Origin: Dicaeum eximium | Lineage: Eukaryota > Chordata > Aves > Passeriformes > Dicaeidae | DNA: 64,000 nt | Reading direction: 5' to 3' | Assembly (NCBI GenBank): GCA_013396995.1 | Contig: VWZP01008292.1 | Coordinates: 710,742 to 774,741 of the forward strand | Shown here: positions 23,111 to 35,800 of the stretch, in pieces | Layout of the letters: every line of letters starts with the position of its first letter | Position numbering within the stretch: position 1 is the first letter of the stretch | Translations under genes and position numbers: made by a program | The notes under the pieces: generated by a model | Told to the model about the DNA's origin: nothing | What the model saw: only the letters and a program-made list of their open reading frames with translations | Databases searched by the model: none

Positions 23111-26100
23111 TGGGAGGTTGCAAGTTCAGTTGTCAAAAAGAGTGATTCGGAGTACAAACGTGGAAAGGTTGGGTGTGCTTGCGGTCTGTTCAGCTGGACG
23201 CAGGTTGTTTGAAGTGGATTTTCTTAACTTGCCTTTTTAAGGGTTGATAAAGGCCGTAAAAATCACATCTGCAACTTCCCACAGTGGCGGATTTTGTGGC
23301 GGTGGAGTGCGGAGGGAAGTAGCTGTAGTGAGGCCTTGCTTTATCCAAATCCAAGGCATGCTGTAGAGTAATCCGTGGATGCTTATAAAACTGCATAAAG
23401 AAATGCACCAACAGACATACCTGGAAATACACATATGTCCGCGATACATGGAGAAAATTGTCGTTCTTGCAGAAGTTACTAAGTCACAGCTCTTAGCGTG
23501 GGGCAGGGATGCCATCTTCTACAAGAGGCTGGGAGGCCCTTGGATGTGATTACTCCAGGCAGGGAATCAGTCCAGGGACAGCACGGATATATCTGCTAAG
23601 CAGAGCAGTGGCATGGACGGAACCTTTTTCAGAGAGAAACTTTGTCGTTGTTGAAGACTTAGTGGAAGATGTTTGGCCAGCAATAGGTGAAGGGGGTTCC
23701 TTTGCAGCCCTGCCCTGGAGCCCTGCTCCTGCTGTCCTCCAGTGTGCTTTTGGTTGTTCATGGGGGACAGCATATGCTATAATGCCAACTGCCTGAATTA
23801 GGTGCAGATGATTATTACCTTTTGTGAGGTACTTATTTAAGCAAGCATTTAGGGGCCCAGCTGTACCTGTAATGTTGTTTCCATGGTAATTAAATAAGAT
23901 ATACTATGGAAAAAAAGGCCCAAACTTTGAACTTTGCATATTAACAGAGGTGTGCTGATGGGGAGGAGGAGCCTTGTATCTTGTCTGGTTTGTAGATCCA
24001 CAGATGGTTGCAGCCATCCCAGGCTATTGTTACTTTTACAGGATCTAAGTTGATAAAGGATGAGACCAGTTTTATGTGAGTCTGACTAAGCATCTCCTAC
24101 TGAAATTAATTGATGTCTTGATAGACAAGTTTGAGTCTTTGCATCAAATAGCTCATGGATATTCATTTATTTACCCAAGTTAAACTGCATTTGAAAAGTG
24201 CAGGTTTTTAAGACTAGTGAAGTCTTAAAAAAAACCCCAACAAACTAACCCCAAAACCCAACAACTTTTAATTTTCAAGGAGCTGAAAGCTGACTGTCTG
24301 CTGCTATTCCAGTACTTAGAATAAAGCAGCTGAACAGAACCTAATCTTTAAGACCCATCTTGAATAGCTGAGATCTTAAAAACATGTCCATTGTAGTTCA
24401 GCACAACTCTCTGAGCTCTGCTATGTGAGCATGTGGCAGAAAGTTTATAGAGTGTATTTAACCAGTCTACTTGGCAATTTTTTCCCCTGAATGGTTTCCC
24501 TTGCATTTCAGTTTTGCAAACTAAATACAAAGTAAAGAGAGTAGATGGGCATTTGAACTCAAGTCACTTAGTGTTGAATGATCTGTCTCATTCTCCTGGA
24601 AGATACTGAAAAAGTGGTATAATTTTTAATTTAATTGAGTGGGCTACTTAGGAACACCAGCGTGCTTCTGACAGATATCTGGCAGTCTTTTTAGCCTCTT
24701 TTTCTCTTTTATGCTGCACCTGCTTACTTGTGTGTTGGCATTTGTGTGGGATTCTCCTCTGTGCTGTCTCTGAAACTGGAGAAAAATTAACTTAGCTGTG
24801 GTTTGTCTTATTAACAGCTCGTAATTCAGCTTTAAATCATCTTTATTTGGACTGCAATACTTGAATCCAGCAATAATGCAGTTTTTAATCCTGTTGGATT
24901 CAAGGCCTGTTGGAATCTGTAGAAAGATGGCTGTGTTGAGTGTAATGTTGCCAAACTTCAGACCTTCAGTACTGACTGACATCTGAGTCATGTCACCTGT
25001 GTCGCAGGGAGTGATAGACATTCACCTGATGCATTTGGGACACCCAACTTACCATCTAAATGTAAAATATTACTTCTATCTCTTCTGCAGAGTTTTGGGT
25101 TTGTTTGGTTTTTTGGTTACAATCCATGCACCTGAAATTGTAACAAAAATGTATCCATGCCTCATTAACTGGCATTACTGTGCTTTTAGTTTTTATGTGC
25201 TGGCTTTTCCTCCTGAGTTTCTAGAGGTACTTGATTAGGATTTCTTTCCCACTTTTATGACTTTTTGAAAGGACTGTTCAGACTGAGATAGTGCTACACA
25301 CATCTGAGCATATTCTTTGTTAGGTGTGATGCTGTTGATGACAGGATCAGTCCCTAAGTTTTGGGTTTTACTTCGGTCTGCACATACTTGGATTAGAGGC
25401 ATTTTGTCTGATAAGATCATATCTTATATTGTAAATTAGCATAATGCTGATGATATAAGTGTTAATAGAATGACAGAAGTGTCTGCTAATCTGAGTAAAA
25501 AGTCACTTGAGCAGTGCGAGGAACTTGATCTAGTCTCTAGTCCTGTACGTGTAAGTTGAGTAATCCTTCTTGGATGAGTTCAGTTGAAATCTGGAGTGGA
25601 ATAGCAAATTTTTTTTATTGCTATAGTCAAAACCTCAGCAGCTCTAGTGATGTTAATTAGGCTGGAAGTGCTAAGATTTTTGGTGAGTTTTCAAATTAGT
25701 CAGCATTTTTGAAAGGTAGGAGAGCAGAGTCGCTGTTCTGAAGAGCTCTTTGCTCACTGCTCCCTGCAACACTGCTGACGCACTCCCAGAGGAGCGGGAG
25801 CCATGGGGATCTGGGAGTTGCATGTCCTAGGCAATGCGTGGGAATTGTTCCCCAAAGGTGTGGGACCCTATTTCACATGGGTACAACTGTAGTAAAACAT
25901 GAGCTTATGTCAATGCTGTAAATCTGTTTTATTAGCACAGCTGCCATTTCTAACACTTCCCCTTTTGATTTATGCTGGTGAGAAGGCTTGGTGGCAAGTG
26001 TGACAGCTGCAGTAGCTTCTTGCTAAAACACTGTACCTCTGAGAGTCTCCAAGGTTTTCATCCAGGACTCTGTCCTCCTCCTGTTGGAGTTGTGCACATA

Positions 26101-29100
26101 GTTTGTCCAGCCTATCTTTTAGGCAGCATTGTAGGAATGTAAAAGTGATCCCTGGGAAAATTGATGTAAGGGCCCAGCAGCAAAAGTGGAATGGCTCTGC
26201 TTTTTCATGCCTTGACTTCTGTACTCTTCCTTGCCTTGCTGTTGGGGTACGTTTGCGATAGGTGAGTGATCATCCCCAAGGAGATCTGAGCTTTCATTTT
26301 CATTTTTGTTGCCAGTAGGGTTGATGGTCTGAGAGGTGAAGGAGATCCATGGTGTGTGAGCCACCTTTTGTGTAGGCTGTATGAGGTGAAAAGATGAAGA
26401 AATGGATCTTTGTTGTTCTGTAGGCTAAACTGGTTTTCTGGTATTGGGATATTAGGAAGTGTTTCTACACCTAGTGAACAAAACTAGTTGAGTAGCTGCA
26501 ATTTAGACCAGGGGAAATAATTATAACCATCCTTTTGTCAGTACAATGTATGTCATTTAAGGAAACGGTTTACCTGTGTGTATAGTTTTTCTTGTTAGGA
26601 GATTAATCTCTGTCAGGAATTTTTAGTGTAACCCAACTAACACAGTTCTTGCAGTGCAGATTAGCCATCTATTTTCTGCCTTTGGCTTAGTCCGAAATTA
26701 GCCTTTTACATGGGCCCTGCCCACTTTTAACAGGTGAAGTTCAAATGTGACAGTATCCTCTTAGCTGGAGCAACATTTTTAGTGGAGCTTGACTATAGAG
26801 TTATAGCAATCTATGTACTTGCATGTGTTGTTTTCCTTAGAAAAAAGGGATTCAAACTGCAGTGGTTTCCAAGCGCATTTTTAATGCCCATGCAGGTGAG
26901 GTATTCCAGAGGAAGCAACTCTTAGTGAGAGCTCCAGGGAGGTGTGTGTATGCATCCAGCAAGCTGAGCTGATTTGAACAGTGCTGCAGAGAGCAGGGAT
27001 TGACTCTGTACCCCATGAGTGCTGTCACCCCTGAAAAACAGGTCTGGAATTGAGTCGCAGCTCTCAGCATTCCTTGCTGTTTTACAAATAGCTACTCTTG
27101 TGACAACTTCCCAGCAGATCTGCCAAAGAAAATAATGTGTAAGTTATTCTTTACCTTATCTGACAAAAAGCAGAGATAGAAGTAGTTTGCACAGTTGAGA
27201 TCCTTATAAAGAATGGTCTAACAAGGCTCCATATGAACAGATTTTTACCGTTCAGTCTTGTTAAAAAGGTTAAAATTCCAGAGTTCTGGGTACTTTAGGA
27301 TTCCTCTCTGGTTTTCCTTGCATATTCTGTGTTTATTGCTATTGTATCTTTTTTTTTTTCCCCTGAAGTGACCCTTACTGCTTAGAGCAGACCCATTTTG
27401 ATGAAGACTCAAACTGTGCAAACTGCAGAGATGATGGTTGTTTTCAGTTACACCAGGGGAGCATGTGGTGGGTGAGGCAGGCAAAAGATGGGTGTGTTCT
27501 CACAAATAAGACAGTTTTGTGTTGCTTCTGGAGCTTGAGTCTCATCCTGCCTCTGCCTTAAAACTTCCTCTTAGTCAGGCCATGTGTACATGTGAACAGG
27601 CTTCCCAAGGGATCTCTGGCTTGAAGCAGAAACAGGGACTTCAGGCAGGCAGAGTTTCCCATGTGCTGTGCGGTCACAGAGGGCTCTATTCCCTGGTATA
27701 TTGTGCAGTGAAAGCTCAAGTTACGTTCTTGGTGCACTCAATTCCCAGCTTGTCTCTACGTGTAATACAGCAAGAGGATTCTCTATAAGTTAGCTGCTAA
27801 AAAAAAAAACCCTCATGCTTGGATGTAGCTGCCAGTGTGCACACCATGAAAAAAACAGATACAAAGTTTTAAAGCTCTGTTCAGGCTTAACTGAAGCTTT
27901 TGGGTTTTTTTAAACTGTGACTAGCCACTCAATAGAGTAAGCAGGGCTGGGGGCTTGGCAAGAAGCACAGTGTGACTTTATGTCTGTGATTTTATGTGCC
28001 AAGATAAACTGATTTACAGTTTCAAATGCAACTGTGCTTCTTTTGTTTTGAGGTGTTGATAACTCTTACAGTCCTGAGACAGAATACTTCAGATAATCAA
28101 GCCTAGACACTTCAGACTTTTAAAGAGCATTTAGGAGTCCTCCAATGACTTTGTTAAAACACTTCCCTTAGTGATGCAGTTGGTCTGCATATTTACACTT
28201 TAGCAATTTAGTTGAAATACTGAAACATTAAATGTGAGATGAATGGGAAGTAATGTCTTTGAGCATAAGTATTACCTCAAAGGGGGAGAGGGAGAAGCCT
28301 GAAAAGTATTTGCTGGAAAAATTAGAATTAAAATGTAACCTAATTCTCTATTATTGGAATTAAGTGGTGCTTGGTAAATTTTCCTGCTGCATAAAAGGTG
28401 TAACGTTCTGTTTCTTAACAACGCTGTGTAACGCTACTGATGCAGAGCAGTTCTGCAGTGACAAGTCTTTGTCACTGAGCAGTTCTGACCAATTCACTTC
28501 CCTGAGCAGCGCCTGACTGTTCAGACCTTCTCAGCAGTTCAGAGAAGAGGAACATGAGGAACTATTCCAGAACCAAGACCTCCAGCTACAATCTGTTCTG
28601 ATTCCAGTGGAGAAAACCTACACGTAAGAGCAGTGGCTGCTTCTTCAGAGGCGCTCATGTAAGTTTATGGCAAAAGGATGGGTTTACAGCCAGATGTTTT
28701 TGCTAGCTGTGCCTGACTTTATTGTTTTCTCCATTATGGCTGTTTGATGTATTCAACAGGAGTCTAGTATTGCAGTCAGAAATAATGCTGTCAGGTGAAC
28801 AGAGAACAGTAAGCTACTGCAACTGTAGTTAAATTTTTAGCCAGAATGTAGTCATCATGGCTTATTAATGATGCTCCAGGAGCTTTTAACAGAATCTTTT
28901 GGTTCTGTTCCTTATTCAATACACTGGACTAAAGTGAATTTGAAACAGGTGATAAAACAGAAGGTGTGTACCAGTTTCTGAAAATACATTTATAAAAAAG
29001 TTGCTAGGGAAAAAAAATCCGTTCATCCTCTCTCATGATTAAGTAACACTCTGTTGACTAGGAATAGAATAAAAAGAAAAGTGAATAAATTTTTATCTTA

Positions 29101-29650
29101 GAGGATAATTACGACAACTTGCCCTATGCTAACTCACTCCTTGCAACTTACACTGATGAAAATCAGATAGCATGATAAGGTGGACAGAAATTCTGTGACT
29201 CTTTCTTTAGTTTACCATTTTGCTACAGGTCCCTGTGACCGCTGGGATCAGCTAATTGCCCTTCTATATGAATATTAAATGTAAAAAAAGAATGGAAATA
29301 GTACTGTATCTCAATAAATGTATTCCCATTCAAGTATACAAACACCACTTTCTGATGGGATGGAACATAACAATTAACTATATCTGGCACGTATATTAAA
29401 ATCATGCTAGGAGAACAAATAGTAATGCCATCTCCAAGCTTGGGACAGTGTTGCAGCTCTCCAAGAGTGAGCGGTAAGCATAAGGGAAAACATCATCAAT
29501 CAGAAATACACAAAGTAGCTATTTATTCCACATAATTTTAAATGTTAAGGGAGAAAGCTGTAGAGTCCTTAACCAAATACAGTCAGCACAGATGAGATTC
29601 ATCCATAGGTTAAGCCCTCTCTAACATTATTAGTACAGTGGTTGGGAATA
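23110..29650. other. Intergenic between ZBTB2 promoter and RMND1 3' end
   Basis: No protein-coding exon is recognised on either strand. The stretch is AT-rich with scattered low-complexity A/C tracts (for example 24227-24265). Candidate small frames such as 24644-25021 (minus) do not resemble known proteins. Confidence 0.55.
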
Positions 29651-29659
29651 ATGTTCACA

Positions 29660-29815
29660 GACTGATTCTTAATTTTCTTTTATTTGAGCAGAAGACTTAG
29701 AGGTTTATCAAGAGACACAATTTCATGATTCTCCAGAAGCATATGATTGGAATTTTCCAAGCCTTTTGTTCTCTATTGTTTTGTCTGTTTTCTTCTTCCT
29801 GAGTTTGTTCTGTCG
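29660..29815 (-). other. RMND1: RMND1 3'UTR (short form, probable)
   Basis: Minus-strand sequence following the TGA at 29816-29818. A canonical AATAAA lies at 29679-29684 and another at 29522-29527, so the 3'UTR is about 150 or 310 bases. Confidence 0.5.
29679..29684 (-). terminator. RMND1: Candidate poly(A) signal for RMND1
   Basis: AATAAA on the minus strand about 130 bases after the stop codon. An alternative is at 29522-29527. Confidence 0.55.
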
Positions 29816-29848
29816 TCAGAAAACTACCCTTGCAAGTTCAAACAGAAC
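29816..29848 (-). CDS. RMND1: RMND1 last coding exon ([10 protein letters not shown], stop)
   Basis: The acceptor is TTTCCACAG then GTTCTG. It encodes ten residues that complete the C-terminal membrane segment, then TGA. It is very short and easily missed by gene finders; the human counterpart reads VMFELGRVFF. Confidence 0.93.
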   Translation of the reverse strand, partial: VLFELARVVF

Positions 29849-32800
29849 CTGTGGAAACACATTATTGTGAATTTTTATTTAATTTAAAAATCTTTAAACC
29901 AGTTTACACTATAAATCAGATAATCTGAAAAGTAACTGTAGCTGCAATTTGAAAGTTGCAAAGAACAAATACTAATCCCCATGAAGATTACATTAATACA
30001 GTAATCTTAATTCTCAAGTTATGAAGTATAGAAATTGCATTTGTTATTATGTTCTTAATATTGGAAAAAAGCCCCACCAACCTCTATGGTGATCAGTATT
30101 ACTATCATCCACTCAAGGCGCAGCGTGTGCTTTTCATTCAGGTGGTTTCGCATTAGGTCTGTCAGCTCTATGCAGTGCTGGAGCTTTTCATTCATTACCT
30201 GCAAGCAATTACAAGCATCACAAATGTGCACTCCAGAAATGGCATCTGATCATTAAATAGGGAAACACACTCCACAGAACTAGAAAGGGGTTAACACCTC
30301 TGCAAAACAGAAGAGAAAATTAATAGAACAAAACATGCACAAGCAACAGAAGCTTCAGTATAAATGAACCTGTTATGTCAATGGGTTCCCCAATATAAAT
30401 TTAGATATGCATCTACAGGTATTGAAGTGTTTCTGGGTGACACCTACTCATGAAAACAGTCATAAGCAAAGGAAGATGCAGCTTTCTTGAATGCCTCAAT
30501 ATTAACTATGATTGCTGTACCACCAGGAGAGGTAGTTTTCATTTTCTTACTCTGGTTCAGCAGTAAACATTATGTCACCCTTCAAGAACTGACGTCAATG
30601 ATCATGTAAGTAAGAAGAATCCACTTCTCAGTTCTTCTATTTAAAACCTAATTTAGTGGCTTAGGAAATAAACAATTCATTCATGTGAGGCAGGTTAACC
30701 TAAACCAGGTAAAGGTGCAAGTGGGCTAATAAAACCTGGAAAGAGGAGAGTATATAATCTTATTATTTATTCCCTTTCTGCAATTAAAGCACATTCACAG
30801 AGCAATTTGTGACCCTGCCGAGCCAAAGACAACTGATCTGAGTGTGGAAGAGTCTCACAACCATAAGACACTCACCTTAACTCTGCGATTAATGTTGAGA
30901 AACTGGCAAGTCTTGTCATAAAGCTCTTCCAGTTTTTCTCTATCCCAGTAGAAGTCTGGTGTTATTAGCAGGTCTGAACTCAGATTTATACGGTGTCTAA
31001 AAAGAATGAGTACTACTGTAGTTCAGGCTTCCTCTTGGTGAATATAGGAGGAGATAGTTACATGCAGTTAAATGAAATATGAAAATTTTCCTGTAATTCT
31101 ACATAGAATATGAAAAGAATCTGCTTTCATAGTAAAAATACACTGGAGTGATTATTTATAACTGATCACATCTCCTGAAACTTTTCCAGGAGTACTCTAC
31201 TGTGGAACAGTTTTGAACATAAATGACTTTTTCCTTATGCCATCACTGCCTCCTCAACCTGTCACCTTCCTTAATTTTCGCTACCCGTAGAGAGGTCCTA
31301 GACTATGCTGGCAGCTCACTGAAGCAGTACACAAAACAACAATACAGAACTCCTAAATGGGACTGGTACTGCATGCTTGACATGTGAGCACAGCACACCC
31401 CTCAGAATCAGGCTATGGTCTAAACAGCATCACGGCTAAAAGCTAAAATCTGCCTCCAACGTATTGTTAACATAAACCTTTGGATACTTAGAAAGTCATT
31501 GCTGATTACTGATCAGTCCTTCAAGTACCTCAAGTGTTTGAAACAGGAATTGTTTTTTAATTTTACCTTGGAGATTTTGGTGGGATTTTTTCCTTTTTCT
31601 TTTTTTTTTTTTTAAGAGTATGTAATGGTCTGTATTGTCAAAGGCCAAATTTCACTTGAGGGAGGAAAAAACATTAAATACAATAACCACTTACTCAGAA
31701 ACCACTGCAGTGGTTAGCAGTGGTTTCTGAGTAAGTGGTTTCTGAGTAAGTCAGGGGAAGAACAGAACTCACAAAAGATTATTACCAACTCTAGGCTGTA
31801 GTTAACAGTTCTACCTAGACACCTTTCTCCTGATATCCTTTACATGCTGTAGTATCTACTGCAATTACTAGTTAAGACACATGTTGCTGGACTCAGGAAG
31901 GGAAAAGGGTGTGGTATTTGGTCATTTATGAGATCCTGCCTGTTTAATGCCTGCAATTGAAATGCCAGTGTGAGTGGTGAGCCAGTAGGTCCCCTTACTA
32001 ATGTAAATAGCACAGAGACTCCAGTCAGAATAAGGAATTCTCCCATCCATCTCACCCTTCCCTATTTAGTGTGTATTCTGATCTTTGTATCCTGCACAAT
32101 ATAACTTTCACATTCTGTGTAATACAATGTCTTGGGTGTAACCAAAGAAGTTACCTTAGTGCAAAGAGTTCTCCAATTTTCTGCATCACGTCTGCATGAG
32201 AGAGTTTTATCTTCCTTCGTGACTTTAGAATCTGAAAAGTAGGAAGTTCTTTACTGCTTGATCAACTAACATGTACTAGTAGTTAAGAAGTCCAGAGTTT
32301 TACAGCCTGAAGTATCTTAGAATCTAAATGCATACTGTACTTACTAACATTTTAGTTTTGTTTGCTTAGTGCCTTGCTTCTCTAGCTTTCTAAGAATATC
32401 ACAGTGCAACTGGTTCATCCAGGCTTCTCAATAAATCACTGAGTACATCATCAGTAGCTACAGAAATACTGGGGCACTTTCTGTAGTGATTTCCTGAACA
32501 AGAGATCATTTGTTTTTCCTTCCTGCTGTTTTTAATTTAAAGTCATGACAGCGTTCTTTTACCTTGCCACTCCTTAGCCTTATTACAGCCTTTCTCCTTA
32601 CAACAATCAATGTATTACCATTTATTTCTTTCATATAAAAGTAATAAACCCAACCTTTTCTCTTTTGAAACCTACAAATCTGTATTTTATACATTACATC
32701 ATATGGGCTTTGTACTGTAATTAAGTCTCATTAAAAACTTTAAAGTAGTTCACTCAAACTCTTCATTATATTCAAATCAAAGCACATTATTTTTGGCCCA

Positions 32801-35800
32801 AGTTAGCACACACTGTTTGGCTAACAGTGAGGTTTTTAAATGCTGCTTGTCCTGTTACACATGCATTTCCTCAGTAGCAAGTGACAGTGGCACAACATGG
32901 GAAACATGATTACAGTGCAGAACTCCACTCCCAGCCCTTTAACAGCTGATGATTTCTTGTCTGACCACTTTGCAGGTGTGCTGAGCTTCTCCACACTGAT
33001 GGATTTACAATAAGTGTTAAACATTCAATTGCTTTTTCCCTATCCCCAGCTACATCTGGACTGATCTTTTACAAAACACAGGAGAAAAGGAGGGGAACAA
33101 GACCTCACCTCAGGAATTGACTGGATAGATTCCACAAAGTTATCCAGTAAAGATTCCCAAATAGCCAGCTTCACTGCAACACAGAGATGATGAAGCGTAA
33201 GACTGTGACAAGTACATAGGCTTTCAAGTAATTGGAACTTTAAATCTGCCAACAGGCTGCTTCAGGACATGTTGATGCTTACAGACATTATTTGCAGCAA
33301 GTTCAGTTTGTACCATACAGTCACTGTTCATGTATCAGTGGGTAGATCTGGGCTGGCACTGGCACAGCTCTGCACACAGAACCAGCTTCACCATGAGCGC
33401 AGCTTTCGTCTCCAAGTGATCAGTTCAGATCCTGGAGAGTTTTTCGCTTCAACTCACAAGTTGTGTGTCCAAGTCCTCTACTGGATGTGTGAGCACTTTG
33501 CAAATTACATTCCAAGGAGGCTGGAGATAATGAGCTATGCTAGCCTCAGGCTGACTTCATGTGGTACCTCAAGAGCCTCCACTGCATTTCTAGTGTCCTG
33601 CACAGCTCTCATTCTCCATTTGTGCAGTATTGATGCACTGTGCTCCAATCACAGAGAGTTAGCTTGCATAGACACACCACCTGTTCCTGTTGAAGCTCAA
33701 TTCAAACTTCTGCAATTTCCCATTTTGTTTTTAGGTGAGTGTACTGTTACTGAAGATACTAACTTCTGTTCTATGGAAGCTTGGGTTGTTCAGCACTGGC
33801 ACTGGCAACACAAATTATGCTATGCCTCAGCCTGAGCCTTGAAAAATGTTTCTACAAAATGATAATGTAATTTAGGCCTTGTTCTTTAGTCCAGAGATTC
33901 CCAGACAAGAACAAAGTAGCAACAGATCAAAAATTAACGCCATTCAACCAGAAAAAATTAGTCAGGTAAGATTTAATTGTCAGAAGGAATTCTTCTGTAA
34001 TCAGTAATATCATCTGGTTAGGACACTGCCAGTGAACCCAAAGCTGAGCATTTTGCACACTCATCTTTTGAATACAGAGGCCTAATCCAAGTCACTGACT
34101 TAAATGACTTTAAATTTAGCCCCTGAAAAAAACCCAGCCAGTAAGCATTTCATCTGTCTCCCGTTATTTGACAGGGGCTGGTTTCTGCTGTTCATAAATT
34201 TGGCTAGAGACTATACTTGTGTCCTTTATTTTTACTGAACATTATCTCCTGGAAATAAATCCCTTGCTCCCTTTTAGGAGGCACTACTCTTCCATAAAGT
34301 GGCTTTATGAATAAGAAAAGTATACAGAACAATATGCTTTTTTCTCAACAACTCTTCCTTCAACACTCAGGAAGTTAGTTACACTGCACTCCCTGATGAA
34401 ATGGTGTAGCACTTCAAAAATGTGCATTCTGTTTCTCCCCTGTGTAAAGGTGCATTTCCCCAAAACACTACTGGAATCCTGGAATTTACCCCAAAGGCAG
34501 TAGAGGTAGACAGACCAGAGTTCCCTTAAAGGCCTTTTCAAGGACAGCCTTACTGCTGCTTGTTCCTGACTCCCACTTCCTCCATCATTCAAGGTCTGAA
34601 GCAGCAGACAGGTGTTACTTGTTCAAGCAGCAGGATGACTGGTGAGCCTGACTTCTTTGTAGTGCCTCCCACTGTCTGCTACCATGGCTAATAAGCCTGC
34701 AAAACATTATCTGTGACTCTGGTCCACGTTGTTACTGATACACCTCCCCAGCTGAGAATAGCTCTATCACTTCTTTAGCTGGCATCTAGCTTTTTCTGTC
34801 AGAGGAAATGATGTCACTATGGATTACCTAAGATTACTGACAGGTTTCTAATACTGAACTTCACATTCATGGTTATCCTAGGATAGTTCTCAAGGGTGGG
34901 GAACAGGATGCTCACTGGAACGTGTATCTTTTGCAAAGCATGTTTGTTACTGTGCTTTGTTCAGCTTTAAAATGGTTTACATTGAATAAGGCAATTCCAA
35001 TTTACAGAAAACACGGTAAAAGTATTGAAAACAGATCCTCTCAATCTGAAGCACAATCATTCTTTACACAGTTTGTCTAAACCAGATACCAAGTTTTTTC
35101 CAGCCTGTCACTGTACAAGTCCCACTTATAATGACATTTCACAAAATCTGTAGTATAGACTACATAGTACGAACAATATTAACTTACCAGAAAGACAAAG
35201 TGCATTTGAAAAGGCAAATTTCTGCAGAACAACTTCATCACTATCCAGCTCAGAATTTAACAAGATTTGTCCTTTATGGAGCTTTGACTGACCTCTGTTA
35301 AGACAAGATTGAAGCATCTTCATTGACTGAGCCACCAGCATAGGAATGTTTTAAAGAATAATCGACCATGCAAGAAGGGCTGGTTGTTTATTTAGATAAG
35401 GCATGCCATATCTGTATGGGTATCATCCCATACTTGCATTTTACTCATGTTCAACCTGACAATTTTCACAACAAATTACTGCAAATTAGTTCCTCAGCCT
35501 AAGACAAATACTATGGCCAAATTTTCTAGGTGTAAATGCAAGTGCAGCAAGCTGTGATGGTAACTACAGCATTGCTGCATACACACAGATAATTCAGAGT
35601 AAGCAGGATGCTGGCCTCTCTCCTGCTCTTTAGCTCCTGTTATCTTTCTGTTTTCATTTTCTCCTGTCATTCTTATCAACCTTACTCCCTCCTCACTATG
35701 ATGTTACTTTCCCTAAAACCTCTATTGCATAGGGAGCAAGGAGCAAAGAAAAAGGGAAAAAGGACTTGTTCAATTTTTCATTTACATCTCACCATGAAAC

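Noticed and set aside
24644..25021. 125-codon minus-strand open frame in the ZBTB2-RMND1 intergenic region
   Set aside because: No similarity to a known family and no transcript signals nearby.
33269..33835. 188-codon open frame on the plus strand inside an RMND1 intron
   Set aside because: No recognisable domain, no promoter or splice context, and it lies antisense in an intron between well-defined RMND1 exons. Most likely chance.
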